Below the pieces are notes generated by a model. The model saw only the letters and a program-made list of their open reading frames with translations. It was not told the DNA's origin and did no database searches. Positions 23,229-38,763 of a stretch of DNA of 64,000 nucleotides are shown here, piece after piece; the first letter of the stretch is position 1, and the number at the start of each line of letters is the position of its first letter. The stretch is taken from positions 59,097,118-59,161,117 of the forward strand of contig CM049317.1 in assembly GCA_026874595.1 (NCBI GenBank). The letters run 5' to 3'. The position numbers and the translations under genes were made by a program. This DNA comes from Sipunculus nudus. Its lineage: Eukaryota > Annelida > Sipuncula > Golfingiida > Sipunculidae.

Positions 23229-24592
23229 AATTAAATTGTGTAACACAACAAATACACGGATGTTTCCTGACTGTCACTCAGTGTATATACACGAGGTATC
23301 AAGCGTACAAATCCTTAAAAAATCCGGCTGGTAATATGGAATATCAGTCACAGATTATGACAATTGGCTGTGGACACAATAACATCCTTATTGAAACTTC
23401 CCCTATACAGTTCAGTCAGTACATCGCACCATATTGTCAATTCTGCCCAGCTGAAAGCGACCAGGTCTTCTGATCTCATAAAAGAAAATGGCGGTTTATT
23501 ATTGTTATACAACGTTATTGTCAAAAACCCCTGTACCGAAATCAATCCAAAAGTTTTTTTAATTCATAATATGCCCCATGATGTGTTTATTTCTTTTAAA
23601 CCTATTTCTTTCTGATGGTTTAGATTTTTTTTAAATTTTCAATCATTTTCACATGATTTTGTTACATTTAAACAAATATTTTTCAAAGGGACGTTATTCT
23701 AAGCACACAGTTACAGTTAACCACTTTTCAGTGGACTTATAATAAACTGCACGGCAATATCTCAAAAAGAATTTTTTACTCTGTGTCTTTCTTGTTGAAA
23801 AATGATTTTTTTTTAATTGAATCAACATTTAAAATTTCAGTTTTAGGGTAGATAGAAAAATGATACGAGGAAAAACAAAACGAATATAGTGGCATTTTTC
23901 ATGTAGTTTAATATTAGTCCACATTCACCTACGATTCTTATAGTTAATGTTTGGCGCACTCTTTTTAATTAATTGAAAGTGTTTTCACGTGGCCATAAAT
24001 TGGGTGGCTGGTTGGTTACTTAGTTGGTATGGTCACCTATGTCCTATCCTGGAAAGAGCTGACCCACTTAGTGACCGACAGCTGTCATCGCCTAAGTGAA
24101 CAGTGACATATATTTATATTTTTAAAGGTCTGGGTTCTCATATTTTATGCGCTTATTTAGCCAGCAAGAAAGTGTGAACCAGATCCTAAGTATAGTATAG
24201 TCCAGAGTGTTGGCGATAGTTTATAAGGGGTTTCTTCCTGCTTTTTAGTTAGGAATGACGTAAGATCCACAAGACAACTGTATATCTGTACTGTCTCTCT
24301 GTCTGTCAGTCTGCTTTCCTGTCTGTCTGTCTGTCTCCATTTTTCTTTGCCTGTTTGTCCGTCTCTCTTTCTTTTTTCTGCCCGTCTGTCGGTCTCTCAT
24401 GGTTTCTACAGGTTGTTTTAATAAATTCAGCCAGTAATCGTTGATGTACGGAGTGGACACAGTCCATGGATGCTATGGTCTGTTTACTTTGTTACATATG
24501 GGGAAGCCCACTGAAATCTGAAGAATTAACACTATAAATGGTAAATTTTTTACACAGATATGGACTGACGTGGATGAAGGACAGAAGCCTTT

Positions 24593-24695
<103 letters not shown>

Positions 24696-25145
24696 AGAAA
24701 AGAGACAGGGAGAGAGAGGAACTATAATTCAGTACTGTCTTGATCACGTGATAATTGGTGCTACGTTATCAAAGTGGTGACATGGTGACTATATTACGCT
24801 AATTTACAGACTCCTCAAAATTACGCACATGTGCATGAAATACACGTATAACAAATCTCAAACACATTGTTTAAATATTTTATTCAAATAATATCAATAA
24901 ATGCTGTTAACTTTGAAGGTAAACACAAGCACATGTAATCTGCATCTGTTGGTAAAAAGCAGAATATTAATATCGTACAAGTCATGTAGTATTTTAACGC
25001 TCAGTACAGATTCTGTTACTAGATACATTGTGAAACGATACTTTCTTTCGAAAGTTAAGTAAATATAGTGACAAAAGAGTGTTTTCGAGTATAACGTCAG
25101 AAGATTACTGAGACATTGGTGTATGTTTTACACACATGTAAATAT

Positions 25146-25253
25146 ACAGTGGAACCTGTCTGAAGAACCACCCACCTAATAAGACCACCTGTGAATTAGG
25201 ACCACTTTTGCCCAGTCCCAGGGGTGGTCTCATAATACAGGTTTCAACGTATA
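25146..25253. mobile_element. Small MITE with AACCTGTCT-type inverted ends
   Basis: Left end ACAGTGGAACCTGTCT and right end ACAGGTTTCAACGTA are partly inverted, with GACCACCT inside. Related ends appear near 34570-34845 and 54935-55032. The TA-flanked CAGTG start resembles Tc1/mariner-derived MITEs such as the one at 48350. Confidence 0.55.
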
Positions 25254-25551
25254 TGTTTAAAATCGAAACCGATGCGTAATTCTTAGATGACTCATTATTA
25301 ATATATATGATAAACCATAACAAACACACTTTTATTAACCACAAAGCATTATAATTAATAACATAATTACATATTTCACATACCGTTCGGTACGGTAGAT
25401 ACATATATACATATATATAAACTTCACTATTGTATAGCATTTCATAAACAAAATTAAATATTACATCTGACTTAACGATGTCTTCGACCGTGCAGCATCA
25501 ATCGTAACTCAATTATACCGATTAGGTAACAGCAATTATTGCCTCAGCAAG

Positions 25552-25760
25552 GGGGCATGCCTTCTTTCCTTTTCGTGCGTGTGTTTGTTAACAACAAAAC
25601 CCACGCAATCATGAATCAGGATATTTTCAGGGCATTTCTGGAATTTGCCTAGGAAGAATCGATTTGATTTTGGTGTGAATCCGGCACACAATCCGGAATC
25701 AGGAATGTCATCAAAGTATATTCACAAATGTAGAGTCACTTATGCACGAATGAACCTTTG
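25552..25760 (+). repeat. Dispersed repeat with TGTGTGTTT head, copy 1
   Basis: Diverged copy of 31303-31520. Shared phrases: CAATCATGAA, TTTTCAGGGCATTTC, AGGAAGAAT, TTTTGGTGT, TCAGGAA, and ATTCACAAATGT/ATTTACAAATGT followed by AGTCACTT. Non-coding as read here. Confidence 0.65.
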
Positions 25761-26454
25761 AATATGAGGCGAATAAGTGAAGGCAAACATGGGTTTGGGA
25801 CATTCCACAAAAAGGACTCCCACAAGGTGGAGGCTTGTGTTCTTTGGAATGCAGACGTCATGATGTCCGGAATACGTTAAATACATAAACCTGGGGCTAC
25901 AATGTCTAGTGCAAAGGGTTGTTTGAATAAATCTGTCGCAGATGTCAGAGTGACAGAACTTGATCTTTTTCAAAAATAACACTGGAAATTTCGAAAAGGA
26001 AAAAAGCGTTTTTATATATTTTTATATTAACGTCAAATACTCATTTACTCGCCGGGACCCAATCAAAACGTTGTAATCGCAAGGTGTTCGTGTTCGCGGT
26101 GAAAAGCGGGGTTTTACAGCATTCAGAAAATTGATCACATATGATTGCGAAATTCTTATTTAAGGAGAAATATTAAATATTTAAACAGTTATTTAAAAAA
26201 GAAGACTTTATTTTTTACAGGATCCAGAATAACTACACTCTGTTCAAGCAACCCGTGTCTAGCTGTTTTTGGAGATAATGTTCCGTAAAATTTATATACT
26301 TTATTTTTTTCCCATCGGCCTTATGTGGCAATTAAAAATTTACAAAAAAGCTCCAGTTTATGTTTCACAACAGTTTAGTCTCTTTACAATGATCTGAAGG
26401 ACTAGATGTGTTCCTTCTTTGTTTTGGTTTGTTATGTTTTTACAGTGTTAACAT

Positions 26455-26645
26455 GACATCCTCCAATCAATAGCTCTTAGTTGAGGCTATTTTCGCATGT
26501 GACCAATGACCTTGAGCGCCATAAGTGGGTGTGATATGTTGTAAAATGTACACTGATTTCTCATATTTTTAAATTATTTTGTTTCTGAAATAAAGTGTAA
26601 GGTAGGGATTTGTTTAAAATTTTGAAAATTAAGCCCTTTAATCCA
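26455..26645. repeat. Dispersed repeat family, copy 2
   Basis: Diverged copy of the 8690-8875 block, with GTGACCAATGACCTTGAGCG, CCATAAG, TGTTGTAAAATGTACACTG and an 'aaattaagccc' end. Confidence 0.7.
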
Positions 26646-28995
<2,350 letters not shown>

Positions 28996-29720
28996 TTAAA
29001 AACGTTGTGGAGATTCCCTTGTCTCGTAGTATGACGTATGATCTTGGTCCGGAAGTTGAATAGCTTCCTCGTAAGATGGCGGCCTGACGTCGTCGCCGAC
29101 TACTAAAAGTGTCCTTGAAAATGATTTCTTCGAAATGTCCAGACCGGTCAGCGTTTTACCGCGCATGGTGTAGACTGTCACGGAAGATTTTGTGAGCGGA
29201 AGTGTGAAGACTTCCGGTGCTTTCCGCTCATAGTTCGTTAAAGAAATGCTTTCATCTGTGCATCCCTCACGCTCTCCATCAATTCGTGTGTAACCTCTCC
29301 CCAAGCCGTGAGGGCAGCAGAATTTTACAAGGATCGCTACGGTAATTACCGCAATTATTCCAATACCAAAAACAATAATAAGTAAAATGCTCACAATTTC
29401 TTTTACCAAGTCGTGTGGCGGTTCTGCGGTACTTTTTCCCAAATCGAAAGTGCTTGGCTTTGGCGTTGACAACCTCTGTGTTGAGCTGGGTTTAAGTGTA
29501 CTATACACAAGCGAGGGTGACTCAAAGATCACGTTTGTGATTGTTGAGGCGCCTTTCGTCGAAAACCTTGTAGTCAAGCTTGAGTACTTGGTTGTCAGCA
29601 CAGTTTTTGGCGTTACTTTATCATCAGTCGGTATGCTGTTGGGATCGGTTGTGTTGTCGTCTTCGTCTATCTCCTGTGACGATTCATCTGGCGTGAGGCT
29701 CGACTCCCCTGGTCCCTGTC
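28996..29720 (-). CDS. Exon 2: Ser/Thr-rich loop, second helix and PPxY tail
   Basis: Acceptor TGTATCTGTTTTTAG at 29735-29721. Encodes residues 76-316, from GQGPGESSLTPDESS through the helix near 29330-29400 to ESPQRF and stop. It is preserved as a single long frame, which together with the splice match supports a real exon. Confidence 0.8.
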
Positions 29721-31976
29721 CTAAAAACAGATACAAACTTCTCAAATTAGAGAACACCCCGAGCGCGCACTCCTCTCCCCGTTAGGTTTTTATCCAGTTT
29801 TATAAACAATCATGTATTTATCTAAAAATTTCCATATTCTCCGGGAAAAGCTCAATGAACACCTTGAGACATCTGGCACGACAAACAGATAAAACGCACG
29901 ACAAACTAACAATTACCCTGCGTCCAAAAGATATAATAATCTTACATAATCTGCTTTTGTTTACTTTCTGGGGTGCAAGACGTGATACAAGTACTGTCAA
30001 ACAAGTTTACCCGATTTGGACCCAGGGACTTGTTACCATGACTGTAGTAAACGAGACTGTAGTGAGAGAACATTTAAAGTAAATAAAATATAATGCTCGC
30101 AAAAAGGAATGCAAGTTGGATTTTATTTAAAGATGCCCATTCACTTGCTTTTTGAAAAGGAATTTATGTTATTTCTGGCTTCCTCTGTGTATGTATCAAT
30201 GATCTAAGGGTAATTTTGGTTTGAAAAGTTCTTAAAGCGCCTTCGTGAAGTATGCACTTATCAACAACATATTTGTAAACACAGCATTGTTGACAAACGG
30301 GAAAAATCATTTAACCTTAGTTAGTAGGTTGCATATATGCCGAGCTAGAAAGGTTACTTGTTGCAAAACATCATTCGCAAAGCTCTGAGCTATCTGACTA
30401 GCTGCCAGATGCCTTTGTTGAATTTGTTTTGATTATTTTGGTGGGCCCCTTTTTAATACAACCGTTGGTATTAAAAAAAAAACAAGTAGTCTGTGTGCGG
30501 GGATACCCACGTTTTCTGGCCTATTTTATAAAGGATCTAAGGGATTACCTTAAGTTTATAAAGTTCAAATAGATAGCTTTAAAACCTGCCAGCTTTCATC
30601 TACCTTTTGTGAAAGAAATAATGTGAATAATAGTGGGCTCTAGGTGATTCATTTTAAGAGTTCTTATAACGCCTCTGTGACGGATGTGTGAGCTTGTTTA
30701 TGTACAGGTTTTTAGTAATCACGATATACATGCGCCAATTTTGACAAACAATAAAACAACGCTTAACCTAAGGTGGGGGGTTGGTTGTATGTTTGTGGAG
30801 GTTGAATGGTCAATAGTTAATACAAAATGCCCTCCGCAAAACTCGTAGAATTGCCTTGTTGAATGTGTTTGAATCATTTTGCCCCCCTCCCCCCCCCCCC
30901 CCCCATATTAAGCCGTGCGTATAAAGAGAACAAGCGGCCTATGTGTGGTTGGATGAACGTTATATGGCCTACTTTTTTAAATGGTTCAAAACGTTTTTTT
31001 TTTTAGTTAATAGCCTTCAGACAGCGGAATATATAGGTCCATTTAATCAGGTGTGTTAAGCGGTGCTTACACGCTTCCGTGAGCAGAACATCTTACATAT
31101 TTTGTATGAAATTAATTGAGTTTAGAGGCATATTTAAACTACATGAATAACTGAAGACCTTTCTCATAATGCAGGCCTATACAAATACTCGAGTCTTGCT
31201 TAAGAGACTGGAGTACTTGGTCAGTGTTATTCGAACTCGGGTACTCGATTATTTTTTTCTGTAACAGATACCGGGTAGATGGATTGCACTTATGTCAGGA
31301 GGATACGCCTTTATTCCCATTCGTGTGTGTGTGTGTGTGTGTGTGTGTTGGTTCAAGAAATAGCTCAGGCAATCATGAACGGAATCTCATCCAATTTTCA
31401 GGGCATTTCGGGAATGGCCAAGGAAGAATTGATTATATCTTGGTGTTGATCTAGAATGGTCCGGATTCAGGAACTCCATAAAGGAATATTTACAAATGTT
31501 CAGTCACTTGTGTACGAAATGAACTATAGGAATGGGGCCGAAAGAGTGAATGCCCTGATGGCAGAGGCTTGTATGCAGATTTCTAGTCTAGATTATAATC
31601 ACCGCTTAACTTTGTTGGTTTTAAATGCACGCACTTGTTATGTTAATAAAGGAAACAAACACCTTTGACCTGTCTTCTCTAGTTTCATTGCTAAAACTGA
31701 TGGAGTCTTTGTATGCATCCTTGATCAAAATGTTAGAACTCTTTACTCAATCACGCTTCAACAAGATACTAAAAGCGTGATATTGGTTATAACATTATTC
31801 TTTTCAAATTAACTCTACCTGTTCAGAGCACATCTATCTGCATGCAAAAAGTAACCTAATATATGTACGTGTATGTTCTGTGAGAATGATATGTCTTTCA
31901 TACTTGAGGGATACGATTATTAATTACATTCAGCGAGCGCACACGTGTGTTTGTGTGTGCGGGGGGGGGGGTTAAG

Positions 31977-32009
<33 letters not shown>

Positions 32010-33970
32010 CCCCCCCCCCCCCCCCATAATTTATAGCCCTTACATTAGTGGGCCAGGTCTTATACAAGATTATGAACCCGCGAACAGATAATTTCTAATA
32101 AATTTCGTGGTAAACACACACCCAACCGCAAACACAACTCCACCCACCCCTCTACTTACCCACCCACACACACAAAAACACACATTTTGTAAAAAAAAGA
32201 TTTACGCTTCTTGTTTGAGATTTATGACTAATATGGCTAAAATGTGGCCAGAGCGTCTATTGCTATATGCACTGGTTCATACTTTGGATACAGGGTGCTA
32301 GAGCATATTTCCTTTTGTCTTGTTATACACTTGTGTCTGAACGAGTCATTCATATTTATCGTCATCATAAATTATCCTCTCAACATCAGTGCCAGGTCGC
32401 CCAGTCTGCGGAAATAAATAATTAACCCTGACGTGACGTCACACTCTGAAGATAACAGCTGATAAGACTGGAATGTTCCACCGGGTGTCTCACGTATACT
32501 TCGATTGGATAAATAACAACCAGGTGATAGAATTTAGGACTGTATATACTACAGCAGTTTCGTGTACAAACTATTTCCTCCGGTTAAGACCCCTGGCCGT
32601 GGTCTTAACCGTGGTCTTAACCCAGGGGTGGCCGGGCAAACAACGACATACGGGCCGCGAAGTATATTGATGTCCTTGCCCTGTCCAAAACATTCTCGCA
32701 TCGAATAATGCCTTTACATGGTACCAGTTTGCAAATTTCAGGCTAAAATCAGGTTGATAAGGAATCCTTTTTAATTTGATAATGAAGCAACCTCAACTGA
32801 TGTTCGGCTGTTATTTATTAATTAATTACCAAGCAGTCAGTATTCAGATGCAGTTCTGTGAAATTAGTAAATTAGGTAAAACTTGTGTGAGTTCATTATG
32901 TGCGCATTCTTTGTTTCATTTAAGTTATATTTTGAACAGACTTTTTCACGTAGGAATATTAACAAGAGGGGTTTTTTTTCTGGCAGACTCACTTATGCAC
33001 TCTGTTTTTGAGTACAACTACACGAATATTATATCCTGATCCTTATAACCTTGTACTGCAGAACTGTGCACGGGCATTTGCGTATATTCCATTAAAGCTT
33101 GAGAAACCGTCCAGTGTCATTTTTGAAGCAAAACACCATAATATATTCTGATCTATAATTTTTCTTGTACCAAATAAAATGAATATTTGAAAATTACTTG
33201 TGTTTCTACGGTGGCTGATTAAGGACACATATTTTTCTTTATAAAATCTCGAGATCTCGGCATAACATCTCGTGATATCGAGATAACATGTCTTGATCTC
33301 GAGATTATATCTCGAGATCTCGACATAGAATTAAAAAAAAATAGGACACAGACAAATAATTTTTCTCGAGATCTCGATATAGGTAAAAAATAAATAACTT
33401 TTTAATTAAGTGAATTAAGCTTTTTTTAGGTTAAACTTGCCCATACCAGCTTTAACTACAAGGGTGGGCCTATAGTATCTAACGCCTTTAATAGCTGGTG
33501 CGGCCGGATACTGCTGAGAAAAGCTGCAAGTATGAACAGACCCGAAAGAAAAGTACAATATACAGTGCATTCAGAGGAGATTGGCATTATCAGCGATATC
33601 TTATTATAAAACTAAACTTTAAGATTTTTAATAATTGGTTCTGCACTTGTTATCAAGGGATACCTAGGGATCCATGATATATAAAACTATATACATATAT
33701 AATATATATATACATAACTCTGAAGAAAAACAACACTGTTAATTCACAACAGTCTGTTTCACGGGATGCGACCCGATCATCAGATGAATGTGGTTAAATG
33801 TTAATCACATTCATCTGATGATCGGGTCGCATGCCGTGAAACAGACTGTTGTGAATTTACAGTGTTGTTTTTCTTCAGAGTTATACCGCTCTGGCCTAGT
33901 CTGTAGGCCATAGAGCACTTTACATCGGAGGGTAACACTACCTTCTAATATATATACATATATATATATA

Positions 33971-34054
<84 letters not shown>

Positions 34055-35626
34055 CAATATAGGTTCATTACCTTGCCTTGCGTCAACAGAGGGCTCGATC
34101 CGTAAAACAGAGAGCATAGATAATGTAATATATATCAAACAGTCCGAGAGTTCAGCTCATGTTCGATTTATGACACTCTACGGTCCGTTTCGCCCAGAAG
34201 GCTCTTCAGATGTGATTATGAGTACGGTGTGTTTACAACGCGTACTGCGTGCACAATTGGATTGGGGTGCGCTGGAGCGTATCGGATATGAGTTGCCTAA
34301 TTGTTAACGAGGAGGAATTTGTTTTGGTGCCTGCATTTGCTTATTAATTCTGATCTTGTGTTTAGTATTGAACACATTCGTCTGGTTTCAGACGAAAATG
34401 TTCAATACTACGTAGGCCTTTGAGGAAACGCTCTCTTCAAACTTAATTTTCAAAGTGGCCCTTATGACCCAAAGTGAAAAAAAAATAATCATCCTCTCTT
34501 GTACAGATCACGGGATGTATCATTTAATGCTGTTTGTAACATCATAAATATTTATAAATTCTCTATACAATTATAATGAAACCTGTCTGAAAGACCACAG
34601 GTCTTATGAGAATACCTGTCTATTAATGTGTTTGTAACATAATAAATATTTATAAATTCGCTATACAATTATAATGAAACCTGTCTGAAAGACCACCGGT
34701 CTTATAAAAATACCTGTCTATTAAGGTCACCCTTGAAGGAGTTCACGTTGGTTATAACTGACCAGGCTAACAAGACCTTCTGCGAATCAAAAGAACTTGT
34801 TGCCACTCCAACGGGTGGACGTATATCACAGGTTTCACGGTACCTGATGTCTATAACGAATTTTATATATGTGATGTAACTATTATCAATATATACTATT
34901 TATAAAGGGAAAATATCTCTTGAGAACACTTTTTTATTCATATCCCTATTAAATTTCTATTTAAGAAAACAAGTACACGTAAAGAAGATATATGGAGAAA
35001 ATAAATAAACTATCAAGCTGGGCCTTCAGGATAAGACGTCAACTGGGTAATATGCAACAGGACATATCTCATACACACATTTAAATGGAGCTCTGTAGTC
35101 CATATAGGATTGTCGGCCAATGACATGATGTTGTTTTCCCCCGTTGTTATCAACGTGACCATAAACCTTATCAGCTCTCTTGTCAGCCTGACCTAGTTAT
35201 TCTTTTTATTATCAGCAAACCTATTGTTTCACCTGTCGCTCTTGTGGCTCAGTATGGTGTCGTGTATATCTGTACACGTGTGTCTGACAAGGTCACGGTA
35301 TTTATGTATGGACGTGTGTTTAGGCACAGTAGTAAATATAAGCAGATTATCCGACTTTGTATTAATGATTGAATATTAGGTTTTGCTATGTTAAATGAAT
35401 GTTTGCTTCATCCATATATGTTATCTGCATAATTATAGGATTCCAGAAGAGCTTGTGATAGTGAATATTGCACCTATTTGTGAAATATACTTTCATTTCA
35501 TATTCATCACAACAACTGCTTGTAGAGGTTATGATAACTCTGATCACGTTCTCTTTTTCCCCATATATATATATATAGTAATATCGTGATAAAGATAAAC
35601 CATCTAAAGCGAACGCACACACCCAC

Positions 35627-35667
<41 letters not shown>

Positions 35668-36219
35668 TATGTAAGCTGAGATTTATCTACCCAGGATAAT
35701 TGGCCCAAAATATCAAGGTACAATTATAAGCGAACACTCTCACGACAATCCAACTGCATAATTTAACAAAATATAAAAAAATATAATGTAAATATATGTG
35801 AACACACACACACACACATGTATTTGTTTATAGAATCCTTATATATGCAGTCAACCAAGCACTTATCACGCACATCCCTTGGTAACCCTTACAGGAACTC
35901 TTGAGTTTTATGGTTGTTTAATGGACCACTCCCGAGCTGGATATGTTTTCTTTTATGTTTATATAATTTCCATTAGAAAAAGGGTCAACTCACCTCTTCT
36001 CTCATGAAGCGTGTCAGCGATCAGGACACCGGCAATAATCCCAAACACTAAAAAGCCAATGATGGCTATCCACACACAAATGAGCCATTTATGCATCATG
36101 CAAACACTTGGCATGGCGGTAAAAATCGCTCCCCGCGCCGAAGCAGACGATCTCCTGCGAGTGGCGGGCGTCCTGTCGTCTGCGACCTTCTTGCGCGAGA
36201 AACCGGTAACCACGGCCAT
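28996..36219 (-). CDS. Two-exon gene for a 316-aa two-pass membrane protein with PPxY tail
   Basis: Exons 36219-35994 and 29720-28996 join in phase 1 (donor G|GTGAGT, acceptor TTTTTAG|GA) to give 316 codons. The start has a strong context, ACCATGG; an upstream in-frame ATG at 36372 is weaker. Residues ~46-68 (ICVWIAIIGFLVFGIIAGVL) and ~184-207 (IVSILLIIVFGIGIIAVITV) are hydrophobic helices. Between them lies a Ser/Thr/Pro-rich, acidic loop suited to O-glycosylation. The tail has a CC pair after the membrane and a PPSYEEA motif at 289-295, a classic PPxY ligand for WW domains of Nedd4-type ubiquitin ligases. I infer N-in/C-in topology and a membrane-adaptor or trafficking role. No family is recognised; the intron is about 6.3 kb. 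Confidence 0.72.
30125..30815. mobile_element. Foldback/MITE-like repeat, copy 2
   Basis: Related to 6296-6960. Part of it matches in inverted orientation (GCCCATTCAC, GGCTTCCTCTGT, TAGTAGGTTGCATATATGC) and part in direct orientation (TAACGCCTCTGTGACGGA, CTTAACCTAAGGTGG), as expected if the element itself has inverted arms. Confidence 0.6.
31303..31520 (+). repeat. Dispersed repeat with TGTGTG head, copy 2
   Basis: Copy of 25552-25760, beginning with a (GT)n run at 31323-31350. See the partner entry for the shared phrases. Confidence 0.65.
31958..32025. repeat. Poly-G, (CT)n and poly-C simple repeat cluster
   Basis: A G run near 31960-31970, CT-rich tract 31980-32010 and C run to 32025. Confidence 0.9.
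32582..32630. repeat. GGTCTTAACC direct and inverted repeat
   Basis: GGTTAAGACC then two copies of GTGGTCTTAACC, and CCCCTGG matched by CCAGGGG, form a compact hairpin-capable repeat. Confidence 0.75.
33247..33380. repeat. CTCGAGATCTCGA palindrome cluster
   Basis: Four or more copies of the self-complementary CTCGAGATCTCG motif and half-sites such as CGTGATATCGAGA occur in about 130 bases. This probably reflects expansion of a simple palindromic repeat. Confidence 0.8.
33714..33883. mobile_element. Near-perfect hairpin (foldback) element
   Basis: Two arms of about 77 bases, from ATAACTCTGAAGAAAAACAA to CATCAGATGAATGT and back, are inverted copies separated by a loop of about 16 bases. Differences are limited to a few positions such as GGGATGCG/GCATGCCG. 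The outer CTGAAGAAAAACAACACT and its complement recur at about 53366-53405. Confidence 0.9.
33884..34051 (+). mobile_element. tRNA-like SINE fragment plus (TA)n
   Basis: CTCTGGCCTAGTCTGTAGG, CATAGAGCACTTTACATCGG and AGGGTAACACTACCTTCTA are shared with 53405-53468, which in that copy is followed after (TA)n by a B-box-like GTTCGAATCCC. Here the (TA)n runs to 34051 and no B box follows. Confidence 0.6.
34532..34730. repeat. Two-copy tandem repeat, ~98-bp unit
   Basis: GTTTGTAACAT...ATAAATATTTATAAATT, CTATACAATTATAATGAAAC and CTGTCTGAAAGACCAC occur twice in tandem, followed by TACCTGTCTATTAA in both. Units differ at a handful of positions. Confidence 0.9.
35628..35663. repeat. (TA)n microsatellite
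   Basis: TA run inside the long intron. Confidence 0.9.
35994..36219 (-). CDS. Exon 1: N-terminus and first helix of the two-pass membrane protein
   Basis: 226 bases from ATG at 36219 to the donor G|GTGAGT. Encodes 75 residues plus one base: an Arg-rich N-terminus (TRRRSSASARG), which follows the positive-inside rule, then the helix WLICVWIAIIGFLVFGIIAG and DTLHERR. Kozak match ACCATGG. Confidence 0.75.
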
Positions 36220-37640
36220 GGTCCCGCGGAGTTCAATATCAAGCAACCCCTTTAGCCCCCTATGGTCGTAAACTTGCGGCTGGAGTGTCGCTAACCCTGC
36301 CACTTGAATTACTTTATAAACACAGCGAGAACACCTTTTGACGAGGCTCCGCAATGGCGAAATATCACACACGATCGACCATGATAACAGATTTAGTCGT
36401 CCATTTTAATCGACTACAGTCCTCTCATGCCCTCATGGCGGATATGGCGGGCGGCGTGGCCAAAGCGAATATAAAATTATGATAGGGAAGATATGAATAT
36501 TTATTGTACGAAGGGCCTGGGATCAGGGTGGTACGGGTTTATTTTAAAGTCAGACACCTCCTCAGTTCAGAGTCCGTCTGTCACTCTCAAGTGCAGCGTC
36601 ATGTTTTATGGATTGATTACATGAGGTCGAGTGCTGATAAGGTGATATGATATATGCGCATGCGTTTACACAGCTCTCATGAACGCAGCTAATCCTGTAT
36701 GAACTTTTTCATAACTGATTTATAACACTTGGGTATTGATAAGTTAACCGAGGCTGGATTTCTAGTCAAGCTGGTGTTCTGCACCCCCCCCCCCCCCTCA
36801 AGCTCCTCTTTAATTACTTCCCCGCCCAGCACGATAGTGATGGGCTGGTTCATATGTTTTACTGACCCCCATTCTTCCAAGCAGCGTCATCGTCAGAAAT
36901 AAAAGCCACAAACACACCCACAAACAAGGTTTTCAGGAGAATGAATGTTCATTTGGCCACAACGTACACAGTTAAGGATGTATCACCAGTATTTATTCAA
37001 TAATTTATTGAATGATTATTAGAAATTTCAGTTTTAGGAGAGATAAAAAACCACGATACAGGAAAAAATCGCTCTTTTTTATATTGTCATGTAGTTTATT
37101 ATGAGTTCATTAAAAAGCGGATTAATGTTACTGGGGGGGGGGGGGGGGGGCTTAAAATAGTGTACCTTTTATTTCTTTTAATGTTACAAAATCATGTGAA
37201 AATTAATGGAAAGTTAATAAATATGTATACTATCAAAAAGATCACTGTACCCAGTTTAAAATAAAGTATACTTTATGGAGTCCTTTATGAGAATAAACCA
37301 TATTTGTTAATTTAGATATAGGGCTTTCAAACGGTGATACTACTTTAAATGATGCGAATGATAAGCTCGATACAATCACATTTTGTGCAGCTTCCGTGTT
37401 TTATTGAGCATAACACTGCTGTTAACAAGTTCGATATCTTATTACAGAGTATGGGGAAGCATCTTCTTTTATGTGCAATGAATATTGTATATTTCCGTAT
37501 GCATTTCCCTGGTATTAAAAGTCGATGTTACATATTTCCTGGTCTTAGTTAAATTCATGTTAGACAACATTGCCACGACAATATTATAATAATCAAACAC
37601 ACTGCTACTTCAAATTTCCAGTGTGAATAAAATATATTGG

Positions 37641-37642
<2 letters not shown>

Positions 37643-37688
<46 letters not shown>
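37643..37688. repeat. (TA)n microsatellite
   Basis: Pure TA run. Confidence 0.95.
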
Positions 37689-37690
<2 letters not shown>

Positions 37691-38763
37691 TGACATATAT
37701 AAGTAGAAATATGCATTCTTAAGAATGAAAGCCTACGGAGGTCCCTTATGCGGGCTGCTCAGCAACCCGTTTTCGCATTCATTTATTCGGCCCATATTCC
37801 CAGGTTCACTCGTGTATAAGTGACTTTACATATGTTAATATTCCATGATGACGTCCCTGAATCTGGATCATGTGCAGGATTTACACCAAAGGCTAATGGG
37901 TTCTCCATTGCCCCATTCCCGAAAAAATTGACGTCGTTCATGATTTAAGTTGCAAACAAACACACACGAACAGGGTTGAGAACCTTTCAGAGGAAAGAAT
38001 ATGATAATGATATCAGGAAATGTTTTTTCTTCCGTATCTTTAAAAATGCAAGCGAGTCCCCCCCTCCCCCCCCCCCCTTTAAGTCGATTTGCCGAACCCG
38101 CCCCTGATTGGGAGACGGGAACCCTTGGCATTATAAACGGCAATCCGTCCATGGAACTTTCCTGACTTAAGAGATAACCTGTGGGAACACAGATAAGCTA
38201 AAGTCACGTGATTCACCCACAGCGAGGCCAATCTCCACTAAAGGTCATCAAGGTGCACAAGTGCACATTTTCGAGGAATGGGATATTTTGGTGCGAATGT
38301 AATAAGTTACCATTATATTATGAATTTGATATAAACCAAATACAACAAAATTATTACTTTAAATTCTGCTTTCAACATGCGTATTATGTTAACATTACAT
38401 ATATTCCATACATTATGTAAATATTATACTCATTTTTTTTTTATTTTAATGGACTGACACGCAAAATGCCAGCAGTACACTCAGCAAAAAGAGATATCCT
38501 AGATCATGATAAATAAAAGATATGAATAAAAGCTTTTTGTTTCTCAAATGTCAGGCGATTAAAAAAATAACACTATCAGATTTACGACCATAAATGTAGC
38601 AGCCTTCACATCATGGTGGGGGGGGGGGGGGGGCTAAGTTAATCACGCATGAAAGGCCACCTTATTCCTTTACTTAAATACTGAAAAGGGCGAAGTGTCG
38701 GTCGCTCTGCATCTCCAATAAAGATTTTTGTCTAAGGACTCATCCGTATAACAATAATCTGTC

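Larger units (their letters stand above)
29721..35993 (-). other. Intron of the two-pass membrane protein gene
   Basis: Bounded by GTGAGT and TTTTTAG. It carries a foldback element (30125-30815), a dispersed repeat (31303-31520), simple repeats, CTCGAGATCTCG clusters (33247-33380), a hairpin element (33714-33883), a (TA)n block and a two-copy tandem repeat (34532-34730). No extra exon was found. Confidence 0.6.
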
